From: Homarus americanus
Lineage: Eukaryota; Arthropoda; Malacostraca; Decapoda; Nephropidae
Direction of reading: 5' to 3'
Length of the DNA stretch: 64,000 bases
Assembly (NCBI RefSeq): GCF_018991925.1
Contig: NW_024755055.1
Location: 1,507,137-1,571,136 of the forward strand
The notes under the pieces are model-generated. The model worked only from the letters and a program-made list of their open reading frames with translations, was not told the origin of the DNA and did not search any database. A program made the position numbers and the translations under genes. Of the stretch, positions 34,401 through 48,100 are shown one piece after another (within the stretch, counting starts at the first letter, position 1; every line of letters starts with the position of its first letter).

Positions 34401-37400
34401 TTATTTTTCTGTAATGTCACATAATAAAACCAAGTTGAAGAACAGTGAATGAGATAAGTAGATGGATAGAGATACTGATGAATGATGGATGAATAGGAGA
34501 GAGAGAGAGAGCTCAAAATTGTAAAATGAATGAACAAGGGCTAATTATGGTTGAATCTGTCAGGATGTATTGAAATGAAGTTGTGTAAGGGAGATTTACA
34601 TTAGTCACTCAGTTGGTAGGAATCCATTAGGAAGGGAGATTGTACTTGTTTTATAATTGTATTTAGGTAATTGATTTTGATAGATCAATCCATCGACACA
34701 CCATCGTCCCGGCCACAGCTAGTGTGATAATGGCTGACCAAACGTGTAGTAATGCATTGGTTTAGGTTTTTGTTCTTTTGAAATTTTAAGAGAGAATTGC
34801 AAGAAATTACAGTAGTTACAGATAATATAAATATTTTTAGCTGTGTTAGTCACCTCCGTAATGACTAGTACTCTCTCTCTCTCTCTCTCTCTCTCAGAAC
34901 TTTTAACTAGTTTGTAGTGACAGGTTGACTAAATTGCAATCGCTTGTTAAACCAGCAGTTCTTGGCATCCATTTAATTGTACTTTGAATCCCAGCCCAAG
35001 AAACACAAATTCAGTCCCATGGCTGGTTGGGTGTTGGGGTATTAACCTGATGTGGTGTGTGTGCTGAGCTGACCACTAGCCACATCAACACTCTGGGCTA
35101 AATTAACTCTTCTCACACAATGGTTGTCATCCAACAGATTGTAGCAGACAGGATAAGGGATTTCAGCTTTGTGTAACTATACTGTATATGTCTTTCAGAT
35201 TCATCAATTACGACAGCGTTCCAAAAGGCAACAAGAAGCACAAAGAGGAAGTAGAGAGAGCATGGGAGGTGAACAGGGAACTGGAAGTAGGGAAGAATTC
35301 GTTATTTTATCTCTTAAGAAGAAATATGAAGATCTGCTTCATTACGTCTTGAAGGTACAGTAACTCGACCAACCATTGGTAATGTTTAATAAATCTCGGT
35401 AAAAAAAAATTAAAACACTCGGGTTTGGGCCTCACTCAACTGCACTCGAGTTCATTTTTTTATGTTGTTTTCAGTGATAATTTTTTTTAAGCCTGTAAAG
35501 GATAAAGTTCATAACTAAAGCTAAATATTTTTTTACTTTTATTGGTTACACAAAATAATTTAAGGAAATAATAAATTGTTCTCAGTTTTGTTTTTGGCAA
35601 TATAAAATTCTACAGGAAAAGTTAAATTTAAACTATAATGTTACTGACTACTCTGAATACTGTGGGGAAAAATTATTTGTTCTAGGTATATTATTGGCTA
35701 GTTAAAATACAACAGGTAAATTAAGCCAAGAGTGGCGTGTGTTAATGAAAAATCTCTTCATTTTGTAACAGGTCGAGTCGGAAAACCAAAAGCTGAAGAG
35801 TCTCACGGGAATGTCCGGCGATCATGAAGATTATTTCAACGGCTCGGATCGTGAGGATATAACGTGTGGTCCGAGAGTTGTAGCAAGACTCGAGGGTGAA
35901 CTAGAAGCACTGAGAAGAGAGGTAGGAATACTTATTGTTGGTAATATAAGGTGTCTTGATTATGTTAAAAGTTTACATTATGTCGTGCATATACAGGTAG
36001 TGAGGGTTTTTTTTAGCATGTGCTCTTTAGCCATATCCAATTTCGACCCCTGACTCATTTACACGTTCTTTCTAGATCATGAAAAAGGATGATTACATTG
36101 TGGACTGTGAGAGGCACATGCAGACTCTGAAGGAAAACATCTCGCTCCAAGAATCCCGGAGAAACCAGAATGCTAGTGCCGGAAACATCGACACTGCCAT
36201 GTTGGAGGAGGAGTGGATGAGACGCTTGAATGAGACCCGTGAAATGTACGATCGAGCTATTCAGGGTTATAAGGACCAGCTCGAAGAACTACAGGCGAAG
36301 CTACTGAGCTCTGAGCAGCGTCATGCCGAGCAAGTTCAAGAACTAGTGGCAAGGTTAACTAAAGCCCAGAGTGAAGTCACATCAGCAAGAACCAGTAATG
36401 AAACACACGATGAGGCAGTAAGTCATCAGAATGGGGAACCTTATGGACGGCAGAGGTCAAACAAAGGTAAAAATGGTGAACGGTCTAGATCTATTGGAAC
36501 CGAGAGCCCAGAACAAGACGAAGACTCCGATAGTGTCAGTAGCAAAAGTGAGGAAACAGAACGAGAAAAAGGAAGGACTGGGGCTGCAAGAGCTGGTGAT
36601 GAGGTACCTGGTAGGAGTAATGATAAAACAAAAGAAACCGACAATTTAAAAGATGATGAAAATGGTAACAAAAGCGAAAAAGCAAACCATGCCAATAGTA
36701 GAGGAAAAAATCATGATAAAGGTGATCAGGCTATTTCTGGAACACCTTTTATAATAGCAGGATTTGAGAAGTACAGTGAAACATTAGAAAACTTGGTGAA
36801 AAGAGTTGAAAGTTTGAGTGTTGGGGGAGAGGACTCAGTTAATACAGTTTCTGTTATAAAAGACACAATAAGTCAATGTTTACAGGAGTGGAGGGAGAGT
36901 TTCCAGCAGGTGTGGAGACAACAAGAAGATGATGCTGACAGACTGAAGAAGGATTATGACGACCTGAAGAAGAATTACGATGACCTGAAGAAGGATTACA
37001 TTGACCTAGAGAAAGGTAACGATGATCTGAAGAAGGATAATGATGACCTACAAAGGAAAATCAGATCGAAGAACAAAAAAGCTGAATCACTGCAGTATCA
37101 GTACAAAGATCTCGAACAAAAAAATATAAAGCTCATTCATCAGTGTTCACAACTTGAGTCACGTGTAAGTGTAGGTTTACTTTTCTCCTGTTAGCTCTAT
37201 ACTTGCTTGGGTACAGTGGTGGAACTGGTTATTGTGTTTGCCAGCCATTCCACTGTATTTGGTACTTTGTGAATGCTTTAATTTCCAAGAACTTTTATAA
37301 AATAGTACAGTACAGTGTATTACTTTCAGTTCTAGTACAATATGTCACTAGTTCAATATAAACTTAATTTAACCTAACCATGGCTTTATCACCTCCAAAA

Positions 37401-38397
37401 TAAAGGCATTATTATCTAAATTTCATTATTATGACTTGGTATTCAATAGACTGGTGACGAAAAGTCTGCCCACTTTACTTTCACATCTGGTAGAGTACAG
37501 TAGCTGGGCTTGTGTGTATAATTAAAGCCTTTGATCAGAATGACACCTTTCAGATTGGATTAGTTTTTAAGGTAGACTTGGGTTTCCTCTGTGTATTTCT
37601 TGTAAGTTGTTCTATATATTTATTTTGCTGATAAGTGTATATATTACATATTTTTTCAGATGGGTGCATCGCAGATAACGGGTCACCTGGATGTCCTGCA
37701 AAGCCTTCCGAAGACATTGCAGGAGACGGAACAACGATTGCTGGACACGAGGGAGTTACTCCAGCAAGCACTAGGAGAAAAGCAAACATTGCAAGATCAA
37801 GTTAAGATAATGGGAGAGAAACTGAGCAAGAAAGAAAGTAAGCTCAAAGCAGAACGTGAACAGAGCACCACTAGAGAGAAGGAAATTGCAAACCACAAGG
37901 AAAATATTTTATCCATACACCACCAGCTGGAGGAGGTGACGAGGGAAGTGAGTCACCTTCGAGAACAGTTGTCCACCAAGGATACCATATTAGAACATAC
38001 GTCGGCTCAGCTGGAGGAAAGAATCCGCGAATGTGCTAGTTTATCCTCCCAAGTAGAGCGTTACAGATTACAACAAAACCAAGAATCAGATCGAATTCAG
38101 ACCCAGTTAACCGAGAGAGACAGTGCCTCTCACAAGCAGTATGTGGAGGCACAGACTCTAGCCACACGCTACCAGGCTCAGCTCTCTGCATTACGTTCTG
38201 AAAAGGATCACAATGAGAAATCTCTTCGAAATCATGTACGCAAGCTGGAGGAGCAAATTGATCAGCTTCAGTTAAGAAACTCGACTCTTCAGAGGCAGCT
38301 TACCACCATCACTTCCACTTATCATAACATGTTTTCAACTGTTGACCTCGACCCACTCTGTCCTGTCCCAGGAGGCTCTAATGTGAAGGGTCCATGA
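31438..38397 (+). CDS. ODF2: Outer dense fiber protein 2 / cenexin-like centriolar coiled-coil protein
   Basis: Nine exons, every intron in phase 0: 31438-31581, 32385-32453, 32973-33065, 33562-33669, 34193-34381, 35199-35354, 35772-35921, 36076-37164 and 37660-38397. They total 911 residues (human ODF2 about 829). ODF2/cenexin builds mother-centriole distal and subdistal appendages and sperm-tail outer dense fibres. Supporting matches are RPWVPPPCRTTRPHG in exon 1 (the ODF2 N-terminal PW-PP----RP-G motif) and the whole last exon, collinear with the ODF2 C-terminus (LQSLPKTLQETEQRL, LEERIRECASLSSQVE, LEEQIDQLQLRNSTLQRQL, YHNMF). Most of it is predicted coiled coil. Exon 8 has a charged low-complexity insert (about residues 420-530) and tandem KKDYDDL heptads. 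The first ATG lies directly at an acceptor, so an upstream exon may add 5' UTR or residues. Confidence 0.8.
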
Positions 38398-38847
38398 GGA
38401 GTGATAACATTTTACAGGAAGGACTTTATTACCTGGCAAGTAAGTAACTAGAAACCTCATGTGTTCAGAATATCAAATATCTTCCTATCAATGTGAAGGC
38501 AAGCAAACCCTGAACATGAAACTTCCATGGTTTGGTGAGTATATTTGTCTAAAATATTTTGTAAGTAGCTACAGTACAGTAGTTTCATAGTATATATATT
38601 TATTTATTTTTTGTACAACATTTGCTATTGTTTAAAAGTTATTATGAGTAGTTACTGAAGTACTGTACACTATTTTAGAACATTATTCTGGGATCAAAAT
38701 GGAAAGGCCCTTTTAAGCAACATTACTGTATCCTAATGATAAAAGTTGAGGCCAGTAATTTATTGGATTTATAAGTAAAGTAAGAAGGCTGCTACCAAGC
38801 CCCTGAACCCCCTACAGGAAGGAGGGGCGAATTATATTTAAAAATGA

Positions 38848-38853
38848 AATAAA
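38848..38853 (+). terminator. Candidate polyadenylation signal for ODF2
   Basis: AATAAA about 450 bp after the ODF2 stop. Other hexamers exist, so the assignment is weak. Confidence 0.3.
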
Positions 38854-38903
38854 TATACTCTGATATTTTCGGAAACATTTACTAGGGCTGATCTTATACA
38901 ATC

Positions 38904-39434
38904 AGTTCTGCTATAACGTGATAGTTGTGTTCTTGTAAAATATCGTGTTATAGAAAATTGCGTAATAGAAATAACAGGGCTTATGGAGAAAATAGGGTTA
39001 GGTGCAGATTACTACTCGAAATCGAAAAAAAATTAGTAGTTAGCCTAACACAAAGGATAGCACAGTCTAAATAAATGTTACATTCATATCTAATAATGAA
39101 ATCATACAGTAAATGTAACACTTTACCTTGAAAAAATATGAATATACCTAACTTGATGGGGGAGAAGGGTGATTTTGAGGTTGATAACATCGAGCTTCTC
39201 TTCAAGTATTATATCCTTTCTTTTACGATCATCACCGGGAATTCGATCACAAGAACGCTTCTTGGAGATATTCTTCTTTACCATATTCACAGTTAATACC
39301 ACAAAATTGGAGAAATAGTAAGCAAAAATCGCGTTACAGCAAACAAGCGTTCGCGTTATACAAATATTGTTCCTCTATTCATAAATTGCGTTTGGGGAAA
39401 TTCGCGTTATCAAAACACGCGTTATAGCAGAACT
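38904..39434. mobile_element. MITE with CGTTATAG-type inverted ends (~531 bp)
   Basis: Perfect 15-bp terminal inverted repeats AGTTCTGCTATAACG / CGTTATAGCAGAACT. Several internal copies of (C)GCGTTAT words lie near the right end (about 39329-39422), with similar words (TCGTGTTATAG, TGCGTAATAG) near the left end. No coding capacity. The target duplication was not identified, so superfamily is open. Confidence 0.75.
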
Positions 39435-42400
39435 CAGTGTATGTATGTAAGAAAATACCTTCAGTAAATATTAAGTATCATTAAATATGAGTGTTTCCGT
39501 AAGAGGTTCTTGAGTGTCTTTCAGCCCCACAGCCACCGTCTAATAGTAAAGTATCTTATCATTGTTTCCACTTGGGGAGGATATAATTTACCAAAAGAAA
39601 GTGTTGGAGTAAATTCGTCTGAGGAAATTAAAAGTTATAGATATATTTTATATCACTTAGAATGCTTTGATAAGAATTTATTTGTTAATTACAGCATGTA
39701 TTTTAATAACCCAGTTTAGCCTTCAACATACCCACAATGGCAGTGCTGTACAGAAAGAGGCTCATATATAATTAAGAGTCAGCTAGTAGCTTTTTTCTTC
39801 TTTTTGTCATTTTCACCAGTTTTCGGCGTACTGTACTAGCCATTCGGGCGAGAAACCTGCGATGTTTGGTAGTGACGGTCATGCTGGATAACTCTCTTCT
39901 AATGTGTGTCCAGACCAAACAGGACTCTAACCTTTGCGAGATACCTGTACACACGTTACCACTTACACCCCCTCATATAAGCACACTTGAATGGTATACA
40001 GTACTGTAGGTGTAAGATGAAGCAATACAAAAAAAGTTGAAAAAAAATCTTATACTGAAGGGAGGGAAACAGTGTCTTCAGTACCTCAAATCCCATTCTT
40101 TAATATTTCTCTGGTAGATACCCATTAGTTGGCTGTCTAGGGAAGCGAGTACTGTAAACATAACCCCCCCAACCAAAAACAAAGAACATGAAAGATAAAG
40201 ATTTTTTTTCACATGAAATTTCAGTCGTAGAAACCATATAAGATTTTATAATTATCGCGTGTGACGAGTCTGAAGTTGAGGTGGAAAGTAACTGGCAACT
40301 ACTGAGCTCTGGTGGTTGTGGTGGTGCAGCGGTAGGTTTTTGTGGTGCAAATTGGGTGGTCGAGCCTGGTTGTTGTGATGCAAGAGGTGGTTGTGGTGCA
40401 GTGGCAGGCTTTTGTGGTGCCAAGTGGGTGGCGAGCCCTTTCGTAGGTGGTGTGGCATCATAGGGAGGAGGGTGATGAGGTGAAAATTATTCCAAGATGA
40501 TGATAGTAAGTTGATTTGAGGCTCCACCAGCTCTTAGAGTGTCTACCAATCATCAACTTTCCATTCTTGGCTCACAGCTTTAAATTCATGGTGATACAGT
40601 AGTGTGATTTGGGTAAATTATCCAAAGATGATGATAGCAGTTAAGGTTGGCAAGAAATTTCCTTTCATAACACTTAACAGTATATTTTAAGACAACACCC
40701 ATACAAAGGCACCATAGACTTGTCAAGGATCAATTAGGTACAGGGTGTAGGTAGGGTTGAGCATGTACAGTATGTATTTTACCCCCATCTTTACTGCATA
40801 CAGTGCCAACTCTCTTGTACAGTTGAGAAAAAAAAAAGTCCTGTCGCCTCTTCTGCTGCTCCACAAACGGCAGAACGAGAACATGGCGATAAATTTTAGT
40901 GTGATTAAGACCGTGGTGTTTTTTTTTTTTTTATGTAGGAGTGAGAAGTGAGAATGGCGGAAATTTTACCTAGTGTAATCGTCCTTTTCGTTGTACTGCA
41001 TATGACTCTCGGGCCACCCTGCCTCCACACTAGCCCAAACTATTGACCTTCTATATAGTACAGTATAGACTTTCAACATACCGCTAAAGGTCTTGGGTAA
41101 AAAGTGGTCATCATACTGATGACCCGTAACGAAATTTCACCTGTTACATTTGCTTATGACTGACTTCCTGTAAGTTGGGATATTGTTTATTTACATTCAG
41201 ATAAAAGACTGAAGCTACCAAAACATTCGAACTTATTAAGTTTGACCCCAAAAAAAAAATAAATAAAATCTGACAATGTCTTATCATTGTTTAGATGTAC
41301 TGTATATACAGTACTGTACAATAATGTACTGTATATATATATATTTTTTTTTCAAAATCTTAAGACAGTATACAGGTTGAACCTCTCCAATCCAGCACTC
41401 TTGGGATCACACCAGAACTGAACCAGAGAATTTTCAGTACCATGGGTGGGGGGGGGTCAATATATTACTGTACCAAAAATTAACAAGTTCATGAACACAG
41501 CCTCAAAGCTTACCATAGCAACACAGACTCTGCCTAGCATCGGGGCTCCCCCACGTTGCATGTTAACTCACACATGTGTAGAAATGTTTATTCTCTTTAT
41601 GGTTTGTCCTTGTGATAATTAGTACTTTTTTTTTTTTTTTTTTTTGCACATTCTGTATGTAGGATTGTGTGAGTGTAATGGCGTTAAAAAAAATATGAAG
41701 AAAGTTATGCATATCTACTGTACCTGAAATTACGAGTTGAAAAATAACCACAACATAGCTCACAGTGAGAGGGCTACAGTGATGAGTCTGCCAAGTTGAT
41801 GTTAACAGAGGCAAACAAAAAGAAATTTATCAAATATTTATTGTGGTTTTAAAGCGGTATATAGTGTATGAGCTCCTCTTCGTGTAGCAACATAACGAAT
41901 CCAGGGGTAAGGTAGGCAAGCCCAGGATAAAGGAGCTTATTGGTCAAGTTAGCCTACTGTGAGCATGTACAAGGTACCTATCGTTCACAATAAATGACCC
42001 ACTGAAATGCACAAATTTTTACCCCTCAAATATACTATACAATACTCGTATACAGTATCGTTCGACCCCCTACTTTTTACATAAAAATTCAATCATAAAA
42101 ACTTGAAATATACTCAAGTACTGTATATACAGTAAGTCATTGTAACAATGTATTTGTGTTTTTACACAATTTTAAGGTGTTGGCATTAGGAAATACTGTA
42201 CATACAGGAAGCATAAAATAATGACAACAAGAAAAACTGCTGCTGGACCACAGGTGGTGTCAGACCAGGGAGGTCCAGCCTGTAACAATTTCTGCCTAAT
42301 CCACTGGGCTGTTAGTTTCTAAATTGTAAATCAGTTGCATCCATGGTCAGAAATTGGTCACGTTCCCAAAACATTACCCCAAAATACACCAATCCCTCTA

Positions 42401-45152
42401 ACTGACAAGTAACAATCTGCCTGCTACAGTTGAAACCCAGACTCTCCTCTTCACCTCTCATAACACAGTCAAGCATGTTTGTTCTTCTTCTTGAGTGCAG
42501 GACATAATACAGCAGCACAGGTTGACCCAACAGCCACCTGAGGCTTTGATGCTGAAGATAAGGGATAACTTGACCTTCATTACCTTGAAGCCACAAACAG
42601 AGCCTTTCCTTCTTGGACAGGAAAGCCCTGGAAGGCTTTAATAACTTTGGCATTTATTAGAGAACTTGTCTCAACACTTCCATGATAACATTTCCATTTT
42701 TCTATGTGTACTAGACAGTGGACTTGTTCACACCAAAATAGCAGGCCAGGCCAGTACAAACACACACACCTGCAGCCAACCTGTCTAGCACATAAACTTT
42801 TTTGCTCAAACTCATCACTTCATCTTTCCAGCACACTCCCCCTCCCCACTCATCTTATGCTTACAGAGGCCACAATTAAGGGCAATAGGGAAAAGTTCAC
42901 AATTGCAAGTTGAGACACAGCAAGATTTTTGTGGTTCAGAAACTGGAGAGAACAGAGTGGGCACACATGCACACTCCTTCATGTGGGTGGGAAGGTGACC
43001 TAGACATCGGGGGATAGGGTATGGTTATATTACCATATAAAATACTGTTTATAATGCAGGGTCTAAATGTTCACACACATACACTTTGGATGACAATGGA
43101 AAGAATATGAATCACAATTTGGGTTACGATAACTGGTACGTAAATGGCACTACAGTACTAGTGGGAAAACTGGAGATTGTAACGTAATGAAAGGTTGGCC
43201 TTAAGTAACAACTGTCACAGTTGGAAGATATGAAAGCACTCTTAATTTCAATTATTTTATTAATAAGCTACTTGACCACAATGGGTTCTGTACAAGCTAG
43301 CAACAGCAGGTGCAAAAAGTGGTCGTCAGTAAGGCTCACATTGGGAGTGTTGTTTCATGTTAAACACCACCAAGGTCTCTCACTAATATTCTGTGTGCTA
43401 TCAAACCAATAATAAATATATACCTGAAAAGAAATATTATTCATGGATTTGAACATATTGCAAAAGTTAACTTTTACTAAGAAAAAATTTAATAATATGG
43501 CTACTTTAAAACACCATACAGATTAAATTCAGTTGTAATTTCCTACATTTCCTCTTTAACTCACTGTATGGACAGAATATTTTCAATGCACACTTGTAAC
43601 AAAGCCCTACCAATTTTGTATCAAGTAACAGATTATTACCATATATAAAATTTAGTTAACTCGAGTGAATTTACATATACTGTACTGTAACTTTACGGGA
43701 ACCTCTGACCTCTGATATTTATGCAGTAATGAAACATCCTTAGCATTTTTTCTAAGTCACACGGTGCCCAGAATAATTGTATAAAGGTCATTGAGTGCAA
43801 ATGCAATGATCATGAGATATGTATGTCAAAATCTCCAAATAAGAAAATTTTAATTACCAATTTAGAAGATTTTAAAGTTGCCAAGCAGACATGCAATGTG
43901 GTACAGATATCGAGCACCCAACAAACTGAGGTTGAGCCCCGTGGCTAACCACAAGAGATCACACTCAGTTTCTGTGCTCACCATTAGAGTTATACCTGAA
44001 GAAGTTATGAGGAAACCCACAAATTCACCAGGTGTCAATCTTGGAGATCAAAGCTCTATGACTGACTGAAACCAGGATGGGTGAAGTGATCCAAGGAAAA
44101 CATACTATGATCAGAACTACAATGGCTACTTCAACTTGGATGAAGGCATTAGTCAGAGTCTCAACCCGATATACTGTTTTTGTGCTTCAATTCAAGGATC
44201 AATAAACTCGTAAATGATCCGCGTCACTAATGCAGCTTTTCTGCATTTTCCACGTCACCTCCTGCATTCTAACAGGACGGCACATGCAGAATTAATAAAT
44301 ATCCCGAACAATATTACTAAAGACCTCCATACCTTCACACATTGAAAACTTGACTGTGACAGAGTGAAGAGGGAACTCTTGTTTTAAGTAAGAAAGGGAA
44401 GCTTGCTTATAAAAAGAAACCCATTAAAAAAAGAAACTGTTAAATCATATCAAATATTTACCAATTTAACTTGACTAAAAATGCCAAGACTTACACACAA
44501 GGCACACAACATCTCTAGGTGGAACTACAGTAACAGATCTTTTATGCTTTAGTTATAGAAATTTTGCATAAAACTACCCTGATATAAATTAAACTATAAT
44601 TTTGAATACAAATTTCTTAATCGATAGAGAAATATTACAAAGTGTGCCACAACACAGTATTGAGAAAGCATATAGGATCAAGAGGGACTAATTTAGCTGT
44701 TAAGGTTCCCTGTTTAGCTTGCACGGTAACTGGAGAATTTTGCATGGAGAGTCTAAGACTTAATAAGAGCACATTGTGTTTTCCTGTAGCTTAAAAATTT
44801 AGCTAACTTCAAGAAAATGGGCTTAAAATATTCTCAATGGAATACTTACATCAGACAGTCATTGTGAGAACATTAAGCTTAGCTCAACAGTTTCTATATT
44901 AAGGATTTAAACAATTTACAACCAAGTCATATTAAAAACCTGAATACCCTCTTCTGAGGATGCACTACAGTGCTTGATATAATACAAGCAAATACTGTAA
45001 ATATATGTTTGAGATGTTCCTGTTGGTTCTGTGAACAATGTGAGCTTGTTTCACCATTAACAAATCTACTAGGAATTTGTCTAGGACACACAAGACACTG
45101 AATATCAGCATCAGGACTGACACCTTCGTATTGTATCAAAGTTGTTGCCAGT
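39435..45152. other. Convergent intergenic region between ODF2 and NPLOC4
   Basis: Both neighbouring genes end here, so 3' UTRs are expected at the edges. An imperfect ~72-bp GGTTGTGGTGCAG-rich duplication sits at about 40310-40440. A poly(T) run lies at 41626-41645, and at 41373 a possible single transposon end begins AGGTTGAACCTCTCCAATCC. Small open frames at 42312-42913 and elsewhere show no domain. No gene is supported. Confidence 0.5.
40310..40440. repeat. Imperfect tandem duplication, GGTTGTGGTGC-rich
   Basis: Two copies about 72 bp apart of GTGGTTGTGGTGCAGNGGNA followed by GGNTTTTGTGGTGC and a TGGGTGG tail. Read on the minus strand this makes a Pro/Gln-rich open frame that looks protein-like. 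Low complexity and the lack of any flanking domain make a gene unlikely. Confidence 0.6.
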
Positions 45153-48100
45153 TCACTGTGGGAGATGGCACATATCACAGTTTTCACTTGCTGTCTGATT
45201 AATGAATGTGCAGTGCTGACATGTCCATGAGGTAGATGATGTAGAGGGTTGGACACTTGGGCCTCTGCCTGTTACATCGCTCTCCCCTCCCGCCACTGCA
45301 CCTTCCCCACCTGATGCCATCACCAACTGTTCCACAGTAGCCCAGTGGCCAGACTGTTTCCACTCCAATGCTGCTGCCCTATCACGTTTTTTCACAGCTT
45401 CAAGTAAGGGTTCAATATATTCCTGAGGAAAATGAGTGCAAGTTATTACTGAAATGGTGAGTTTTTTCCTTAAAATATTAACCATATGAGTAAGTAATTC
45501 CATGTTAAATGTAAAATATATGTTCGAAAAACAAAACTGTCAACAACTCAGTGCTTCACATGAGTAAACTACATTGTAGACATTACTGATGTATTAACAC
45601 AAATATAATTCAATACATACCCTGAGAGGTAACATGTCCATAGTTGCAATGTACACTAAGACATGCAAATCTGATACAGCTTCCAAGAACTGTTCATCAC
45701 CAAATTTTTTGAGATATGTAGCCAGTGCATTGAAGTCCTGCAGGTGACCCTCCACCATTCTGTGAGGGTTATATGGTGTTAAGTGTGTGGTATGTACTCC
45801 ATCAGTATAGTACACACTCTTGTGGTGAGACTATAAACACAGAGCCACAGAAGAAAGAGTTTTGGTTTGAATGATTATAAGAAAGCTGATCCAGAAAATA
45901 TGTTGGCTCTCCACGCCATCTAGCAACACAACCGACTTAAATGAAAACCTCCATTAATACCAATACCTTATTGCGTCAATTAACTTGCAAAAGAGATTTA
46001 TTATTGTGAGATTGTTTTCAATATGCACATCAGCAAAATGCATATGGATCAAAACGGAAATAAAAAATTGTAAAGGTATTACCTGTTAGCCACTGGAAAA
46101 TTTGTTTCATTAACAGCAAATGTATAAATAGGTTCATTGGGGGTGGAAACCGGACAATCCAGGAGTAGATATTCCACAGGTAAAGGTCTTCCTAGACGTA
46201 CCACATCATTGTTGTACTGATCTTTTTCCTGCAATTAGAAAATATATATTTTGGTTTATTACGTCATCTATTGCTTGTACAGTATTTTCATTCTCTTCTC
46301 TCACTTTATGTGGAGTAGATAAAGGAATATAAAGACCTTAAAGTGACACAGCCGTACGGTACAACAGGAGACATGGCTGGATGCAACTGACTTTACTAGT
46401 GTGGTAAACGGCTCCCTGTTTCCCTTCTTTATGCCGCGCTTTTCCAACCTGAGTGTCGGGATACCTTCTATACCTCGCCCTTTAGGCTTCCGTGTGGGGT
46501 AACTTGCCGAAGAGCTCGGTCTATCCAGGCTTTTTACTTTTTACCATTAATTATATCCAGCACCATATGGCTGTTGAGGCTTTAAGATAATATTCATAAT
46601 CATTCATTCGTTGGGACAGGAATCAAATGTTGTGTCCACTCGGCTGTCTCACTTTTAAATTTGTTAAGTTATATAGAAATCTTTGATAATAGCTTGCCAT
46701 GATGTAAGAAAAACTAATTCATGTTAATATTGATACAAAGTTTCATCATACCAACTCTCAATGACATCATCTACCACTCAATAGCCGGGTGCTCATCTAG
46801 AAGCTAGGCCCTCCCCATATCACAACCTCTACAGTCTTACACATTCTTCAACACAGACTCCTCCATTAATGCAGGTTCAGGGTCACTTTTTATAGTACTA
46901 AATATTCAGAATTAGTTATTCATTATTCACTTTTTTATACCATTAGAAGACCTACCTTGAAGTAAACATCTGGGACATATTGCTCTGCTGACGACTCACG
47001 GATGTAGGCCAACTCTGGGGCGTCTTTGGTAGGTATGAGGCACTTGTCCCTCACTACAGACTGGCACTGATTGCTCACTTGGTAGCCTTCCATGTGTACC
47101 TGCAGAAATAATTGGCAAAATGAAGTTCCTGCAATAATTATATCAAAGAAAATGTTCAACCCCTTCTACCACTACAGTCAAAGGTAAATTTTTGTACTTT
47201 CAATTAAAACTGGCCAAATGCACCATAGCTTATACATAATAATATTATTAATCATGTTTTGATGTAGTCACCCTTCTGCATTAGTCTTTGAGGCTCTTAT
47301 GGATACACAACCTACTTCATATTCTAACAAGTATAATCCCTTGCCCTTCTAAGGCTACATGCTACAATAAGTGCTGACTGGTCCCCCCAAAAAAGTCCTC
47401 AGTAGCTCTTTGACTTGAACTATGACCCAGCTGACCGTTACCCAATTTAGGAGTCACACATCAACAACTACAAAAGTTTATCGAGGTTCACAACTTGCCT
47501 GGTTATTTTTATCACCCGTCACTATGACTGTGACAAATTTTGAACCATATCTGCCCTCACGTGACAGTCTGCAGGGGTTAGGGTGAAGAGTTTGTAGATG
47601 AGCAGCTGTGATAACTTCGTGTGCGGAGAGGAAGTAGGTATCTGCGTGTCGGAGGTAACGCACCGTACCATTGTTTGAATCAAGGGGTACTAGGTCGGTG
47701 AAAATCCAACCAACGCATGTTAATCCCAAGCCTTTAGCAATCTGGAAAAAAGTAATGTTTGTGTGAATCACCAAAGAGCATCTACATTGTTGAATTTTAC
47801 CAGGTTAAAAAATGGCAAACATGCCACAAACTCCTTTGACTTTAACCGTTATATTTGTGTCCCCTGAACCCCTGCTTGAGGGAAGACTCCAGGCCCTTGG
47901 AATGTGCTTTAAGTTTCCACTTGATAAAAAATGCATATAAAGAAAAATAAGTGACAGATTCCATACTTACATCATCAACACTTTCCTTCTTTGGGTCTGG
48001 CAAGAGCTTCACATGATCTCTTGACCCTTCCTGAGGAGGTTCATACACAGCTGTCACAGTGGCCTTGATCCCCAGTGGAACATCTAGATGAGGTTCATAG

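Noticed and set aside
40100..40527. Pro/Gln-rich minus-strand frame that looks like a low-complexity protein
   Set aside because: Explained by an imperfect 72-bp duplication; no flanking exon, domain or plausible splice partner.
41373..41440. Possible transposon end (AGGTTGAACCTCTCCAATCC)
   Set aside because: Only one end is visible; no inverted partner was found nearby.
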